Assembly (NCBI GenBank): GCA_947471505.1
Contig: CANIWM010000063.1
Coordinates: 1 to 35,956, forward strand
Length of the DNA stretch: 35,956 nt
DNA from: Chthoniobacteraceae bacterium
Lineage (GTDB): Bacteria; Verrucomicrobiota; Verrucomicrobiia; Chthoniobacterales; Chthoniobacteraceae
Reading direction: 5' to 3'
In this document: positions 32,343-35,956 of the stretch, piece after piece
How positions within the stretch are numbered: the first letter of the stretch is position 1
How the letters are laid out: each line of letters starts with the position of its first letter
Notes under the pieces: generated by a model
Seen by the model: the letters and a program-made list of their open reading frames with translations, nothing else
What the model was told of the DNA's origin: nothing
Database searches by the model: none
Made by a program: the position numbers and the translations under genes

Positions 32343-34196
32343 TTACAGACCGCTACCTGGAACGAGAGTCTTACGCACTGCGTCGTCTTTGTAAATCAAA
32401 TCTTTATAGGTCGCACCTGCCGGGATCATCGGGAGGACGTGTTCGGTGTAGGGCACCATGACTTCGAGAAGGCACGCGGTCTTCTGTGCGAGGAACCATT
32501 TGAGGGCCTCTGCTAGGTCTTTCTTGTGCGATACACGGCGGCTTGGGATGTCGAAACCTTCGCAGATTTTTTGGAAATCGGGGTAAATCTGATCCGTGTT
32601 CGGCTTGGTCATTTCTTTATCGTCGAACACGCCGAGGAAGGTGTGGCCGCGGTTGCCTTTGAAGAATCGGTCTTCCCATTGCACGACCATTCCGAGGTGC
32701 AGATTGTTCAGCACGAGCGCCTTTGCGGCGATGCCTTCGACGCGGGCGGTGGCGAGTTCTTGGATGTTCATGACGAACGAACCGTCGCCATCGATATCAA
32801 TGACTTCGCGGTCGGGCGCGCCCATTTTCGCACCGATGGCGCTCGGGTAGCCGTAGCCCATCGAGCCGAGGCCGAGGCTGCTGATAAGGCGACGCGGCTT
32901 GTCGAAGTGGTAGAACTGCGCGGCCCACATCTGGTGTTGGCCGACGCCGGTGGTGATGATGGCTTCGCCTTTCGTGGCCTTGTAGAGCTGCTCGATGACG
33001 TATTGCGGCTGGATGGCGTCGTCCGTCTCCTCGTAGTAAAATGGGAAGTCGCGCTTCCAGCCCTCGATGAGCGTGCGCCACTCGGGGTAAAGGTCGTAGT
33101 TTTTCGACTTCCGGGTGTAGCCAGCCTTGGTGAGCATGACGTTGGCGCGCTTCAGGGCGTCGCGGACATCGCCGAGCATCGGGAGTTTCACGACTTTGTT
33201 TTTGTTGATCTCGGAAGGGTCAATTTCGAGATGGACGATAGTGCCGTGCTTGCAGAACGCCTCCAGCTTGCCGGTGATGCGGTCGTCAAAGCGGACGCCG
33301 AAAGCGAGCATGAGGTCGGCCTCGTTCGCCGCGTTGTTGCCAGCGACGGTGCCGTGCATTCCGAACCATTTCAGCGAGAGCGGATGCGTCTCGGGGAAAG
33401 CGCCCACGCCCATGAGCGTCGTCGCCACGGGAATCTGTGCGCGCTCGGCAAATTCTAGCAATTCCGCATGCGCCTCGGCGCTGATGATGCCGCCGCCGAT
33501 ATACATCACCGGCCGCTTAGATTGGCGGATGAGGCCGATGAGTTCGTTCAGCTCCGCATCGCCTACGCGGATGTCGGGATTGTAGCCGCGGAGATTGATC
33601 GTGGATGGCCAAACAGGCTGCGTGCTGCCCATTTGCACATCCTTCGGGATGTCGATGAGCACGGGGCCGGGACGCCCAGTTTGCGCGATGTGGAATGCCT
33701 CCTTCACGATGCGGGGCAGGTCGTTGATGTCCATCACGAGATAGTTGTGCTTCACGATGGGCGCGGTGACGCCGAACACGTCCGTTTCTTGGAAAGCGCC
33801 CTTGCCGATCATGTGACGCGGCACTTGGCCGGTGATGGCGACGAGCGGCGTGGAGTCGAGGAAAGCGTCCGCGATTCCCGTCACGAGATTCATCGCACCG
33901 GGGCCGGACGTCGCCATGCAGACACCCGCACGGCCCGTCACGCGAGCATAGCCCTGCGCGGCGAACACTCCGCCTTGCTCATGGCGCGGCAAAATCGTGC
34001 GGATTTTCTTCGAACGCGTGAGCGCCTGGTGCATCGCCATCGAGGCTCCGCCGGGATACGCGAAAATCGTGTCCACGCCCTCCCGCTCTAGCGCGGCGAC
34101 GAGGATGTCCGCGCCGGACATGACTCCGCCGAGTTCATTCTTCGCCTTTGCGGCGGGTGCTTTTTTTGCGGGTTTGGATGCAGTCTTTTTGGCCAT
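32343..34196 (-). CDS. ilvB: Acetolactate synthase, large (catalytic) subunit
   Basis: This 617-residue enzyme (ATG 34196, beginning MAKKTASKPAKK) condenses two pyruvates, or pyruvate with 2-oxobutyrate, in the first common step of branched-chain amino acid synthesis using ThDP, Mg2+ and FAD. A Lys/Ala-rich extension of ~25 residues precedes the N-terminal ThDP domain with YPGGASMAMHQAL and the catalytic Glu73 in LPRHEQGGVFAAQGYAR. The FAD-associated central domain contains VMYIGGG and FGVRFDDRITGKLE. The C-terminal domain has the ThDP-Mg motif IDGDGSF...LVLNN (~467-498) and QWEDRFFKGNRGHTF. Longer upstream frames add a non-homologous tail and are not used. The regulatory subunit ilvN is not adjacent. 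tsaD lies 68 bp upstream on the same strand. Confidence 0.95.
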   Translation of the reverse strand: MAKKTASKPAKKAPAAKAKNELGGVMSGADILVAALEREGVDTIFAYPGGASMAMHQALTRSKKIRTILPRHEQGGVFAAQGYARVTGRAGVCMATSGPGAMNLVTGIADAFLDSTPLVAITGQVPRHMIGKGAFQETDVFGVTAPIVKHNYLVMDINDLPRIVKEAFHIAQTGRPGPVLIDIPKDVQMGSTQPVWPSTINLRGYNPDIRVGDAELNELIGLIRQSKRPVMYIGGGIISAEAHAELLEFAERAQIPVATTLMGVGAFPETHPLSLKWFGMHGTVAGNNAANEADLMLAFGVRFDDRITGKLEAFCKHGTIVHLEIDPSEINKNKVVKLPMLGDVRDALKRANVMLTKAGYTRKSKNYDLYPEWRTLIEGWKRDFPFYYEETDDAIQPQYVIEQLYKATKGEAIITTGVGQHQMWAAQFYHFDKPRRLISSLGLGSMGYGYPSAIGAKMGAPDREVIDIDGDGSFVMNIQELATARVEGIAAKALVLNNLHLGMVVQWEDRFFKGNRGHTFLGVFDDKEMTKPNTDQIYPDFQKICEGFDIPSRRVSHKKDLAEALKWFLAQKTACLLEVMVPYTEHVLPMIPAGATYKDLIYKDDAVRKTLVPGSGL

Positions 34197-34264
34197 GATA
34201 TTTTGAAAAGAGGCGCGGTGCATATCGGGATTCCCCTTACGCGGCAAGCCCTGCCTTTGGAAAA

Positions 34265-35254
34265 TCAAACAACGAGCCGTAGGTTCGGGTCTATGTCGGT
34301 GGTAAGCGAGCTGGTTTCGCCAGCGGCGAGGCGGAGGGTGGCGACGTAGCCGATCATGGCGGCGTTGTCGGTGCAGAGTGTGGGGTCGGCGAGGAGGAGG
34401 TGGAGGTTTTCTTTTTCGCAGGCGGCGGTGAGTTTTTCGCGGAGGCGAGTGTTGCAGCTCACTCCGCCGCTGATGGCGATGGTGTCGCGCCCGGTGGTGC
34501 GGGCGGCGCGGATGGTTTTGGCGATGAGGACGTCCACGATGGCTTCTTGGAAAGAGGCGCAGATGTCGGCGAGGGGAGTTTCGGCGAGCTTGGGGAGGAG
34601 GTAGCGAACGCTGGTCTTGAGCCCGCTGAAGCTGAATGCGAAGTCGTCGCTGTGGAGCATGGAGCGGGGGAAATCTATAGCCTTCGGGTTCCCATCGCGG
34701 GCGAGGCGGTTGACGTTTGGGCCGCCGGGGTAGGGGAGGCCGAGGAGTTTGCCGACTTTGTCAAACGCTTCGCCAGCGGCGTCATCTACGGTCTGGCCGA
34801 GGAGTCGGTAGCTCGCGGTCGCCGTAATATCCACGAGCATGGTGTGGCCGCCGCTGACGATGAGGCCGACGGCGGGGCTCGGTCCGCCTTTGCCAAAAAA
34901 CGGAGAGAGAAGGTGGCCTTCCATGTGGTTGACGGCGAGGAAGGGTTTGCCGAAGCCGACGGCCAACCCTTTGGCCACGGACATGCCGAGCATGAGCGAG
35001 GTGGCGAGGCCGGGGCCGCGCGTGGCGGCGAAGGCGTCCACCTCGGCGAGCGAGATGCCTGCTTTAGAAAGTGCGGCATCGAGCGTGGGGCGGAGCATGA
35101 TGAGGTGGCTGCGCGAGGCGACTTCGGGGACGACGCCGCCGGTGGCTGCGTGGAGGGCGATTTGCGAGGCGACTTCGCTGGCGAGGAGTGCGCCGTCGCG
35201 GAGGATGGCGACGGCGGTTTCGTCGCACGAGCTTTCGAGTGCTAGGACGGTCAC
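34265..35254 (-). CDS. tsaD: tRNA N6-adenosine threonylcarbamoyltransferase
   Basis: This 329-residue enzyme transfers threonylcarbamoyl from TC-AMP to A37 of ANN-decoding tRNAs, with TsaB and TsaE as partners. It has the family opening LALESSCDETAVAIL. The metal-binding HMEGH motif (H110, H114) is present, as are ATRGPGLATSLMLGMSVAKGLA, VSGGHT, DDAAGEAFDKVGKLLGLPYPGGP, ISGGVSCNTRLRE and the C-terminal metal Asp in CTDNAAMIG. Length is normal. The start is a GTG at 35254. tsaB and tsaE are not in the window. Confidence 0.96.
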   Translation of the reverse strand: MTVLALESSCDETAVAILRDGALLASEVASQIALHAATGGVVPEVASRSHLIMLRPTLDAALSKAGISLAEVDAFAATRGPGLATSLMLGMSVAKGLAVGFGKPFLAVNHMEGHLLSPFFGKGGPSPAVGLIVSGGHTMLVDITATASYRLLGQTVDDAAGEAFDKVGKLLGLPYPGGPNVNRLARDGNPKAIDFPRSMLHSDDFAFSFSGLKTSVRYLLPKLAETPLADICASFQEAIVDVLIAKTIRAARTTGRDTIAISGGVSCNTRLREKLTAACEKENLHLLLADPTLCTDNAAMIGYVATLRLAAGETSSLTTDIDPNLRLVV

Positions 35255-35342
35255 TGCGGCTTAAAAGTGGATACCAAACGGACTTTCATCGCCGCGCACC
35301 TTAGCAGCGCGAGTTGCTTTGGGAAGCGGCATCACAAATGAG

Positions 35343-35364
35343 CTGAGGGGCTGTGCCGCCTCAG
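35343..35364. other. Hairpin upstream of tsaD
   Basis: CTGAGG-GGC-tgt-GCC-g-CCTCAG forms a 9-bp stem with a single bulged G, about 90 bp before the tsaD start. It lacks a T-run on either side, so it may be a leader structure or the terminator remnant of a gene outside the window. Confidence 0.35.
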
Positions 35365-35769
35365 AGCGTCGCCTTCCGATAAACTCTCGAAGCGCCAGCA
35401 AGAAGAACTGCAAAAATAATCGGAAGTTCTTTCTTTACGCGCGGAAACGAACGGCCTAGCGATGTGTTTGTTCGATTGTATGACAAACAGTTTCTTCCAA
35501 CGCGGTCATGGTTCTTCGAGTCTCCCAGAGCGTGTGGATTGTGTTCAAACGGTGCGTCGAAACTTGGGAAACGGGGCAGGCGATAAAAGAATGAAATACA
35601 TCATAAACACTCAATCGACAGAGGGGGCTTCGTGTCACTCTGCCTTTCGAATGCTACCTTCTCGGCAAGCGCCCAAATCCATTTCGTTTTCATCGCCTGA
35701 CCCCGTTTCCCCAACGCTGTCCCCGCTTTTCTTCATTGTAAAATCGAGTTACAATTCTAATTCTACTAT

Positions 35770-35841
35770 ATGACAAACCTAGAAAGTATTTTAAGAACAC
35801 ACGGGCTTGAGGAGTTAATCCCAATGTTTGAACCTAAATAA
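35770..35841 (+). pseudogene. 23-codon ORF resembling the start of a SAM-type domain
   Basis: ATG at 35770 to TAA at 35839-35841 encodes 23 residues: TNLESILRTHG followed by LEELIPMFEPK after the Met. The helical LESILRTHGLEELIPMF pattern resembles the first helices of sterile-alpha-motif domains (…LGLEEYIPLF…), which normally continue for another 40 residues. It may be a truncated remnant or a real micro-ORF. The resemblance is by eye only. Confidence 0.3.
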
Positions 35842-35871
35842 AGCAGTTAGCCGGATGTGAAAATGGCGGAA

Positions 35872-35899
35872 GTCGTGCAACAACAGAGAGATGCACGAC
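35872..35899. repeat. Perfect 8-bp inverted repeat
   Basis: GTCGTGCA (35872-35879) and TGCACGAC (35892-35899) flank a 12-nt loop. No T-run follows. It could be a small regulator site or part of a repeat cut by the window edge. Confidence 0.35.
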
Positions 35900-35956
35900 G
35901 AAACGAGCGCGAAAAACGTTCACCTATTGGGTGAGGCCGCAGTGGTGGGCAAAATC

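Larger units (their letters stand above)
35255..35956. other. 700-bp right end without a convincing gene
   Basis: No long ORF here has protein-like composition. A 103-codon plus-strand frame (35462-35773) has no ribosome site, no recognisable motif and an erratic composition. Base composition becomes AT-richer from ~35590 to ~35850 than anywhere else in the window. The word ATGACAAAC occurs near 35479 and again at 35770. Beyond 35850 there is one perfect 8-bp inverted repeat (35872-35879 with 35892-35899). The stretch could hold the tsaD promoter and decayed or recently acquired sequence. Confidence 0.5.

Noticed and set aside
35462-35773. 103-codon plus-strand frame
   Set aside because: It has no ribosome site or motif and an erratic composition; kept only as part of the non-coding description.
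35840-35860. Integron attC-like site (GTTAGCC after a short ORF)
   Set aside because: GTTAGCC does not fit the GTTRRRY core, and no matching RYYYAAC partner with attC-like symmetry was found.

Overview
The window looks like a chromosomal segment of a Verrucomicrobiota bacterium; a Spartobacteria/Chthoniobacter-like lineage is my best guess. The basis is a giant secreted-type Calx-beta protein with an N-terminal LEARIAPA motif, a DUF1501 protein with a Tat-like leader, a ThuA-domain protein, a secreted sialate O-acetylesterase, GC-rich coding sequence, and mostly weak or absent Shine-Dalgarno sequences. The assignment is inferred from gene content. No rRNA, replication origin, prophage, transposase or CRISPR array is visible.

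Left end (1-747): no convincing gene. It holds a 145-bp element bounded by perfect 18-bp inverted repeats, then a tandem array of ten full 42-bp units plus a partial one. Each unit carries a hairpin, and the stem varies between units in a pairing-preserving way. The array lies just 3' of a minus-strand exopolysaccharide export operon (748-5465): an outer-membrane beta-barrel protein, a Wzc-like chain-length/BY-kinase and a short Wza-like export protein. A tRNA-Gly(TCC) lies upstream at 5608-5678.

Centre-left (5744-17245): one 11.5-kb minus-strand gene encodes a 3833-residue protein with about 26 Calx-beta-like repeats and a C-terminal region of about 630 residues built of short glycine/beta-strand repeats. 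It is probably a surface or matrix protein. Its proximity to the polysaccharide operon makes a shared role in envelope or matrix building plausible.

Centre (17545-24673): a plus-strand run encodes xylulokinase, a glycosyltransferase-like protein and a membrane-anchored endonuclease/exonuclease/phosphatase-family protein (the last two share 4 bp), then a DUF1501 protein. It ends tail-to-tail with a minus-strand secreted coiled-coil protein. A sialate O-acetylesterase diverges from that gene.

Right part (24824-35254): on plus, a large low-complexity protein and an enolase-superfamily enzyme; on minus, a soluble histidine-kinase-like protein, a biotin protein ligase whose 3' end lies in a cluster of palindromes, and a ThuA-domain protein; on plus, a two-gene module of a small basic protein and a nucleotidyltransferase-like protein. 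A strong bidirectional terminator then separates these from minus-strand ilvB and tsaD. The last 700 bp hold no convincing gene, become AT-richer, and contain a 23-codon ORF resembling the start of a SAM-type domain.

No complete novel system is demonstrable here. The best candidates for a second look are the covarying 42-bp hairpin array, the palindrome cluster inside the end of birA, the giant Calx-beta protein, and the small-protein/nucleotidyltransferase pair.
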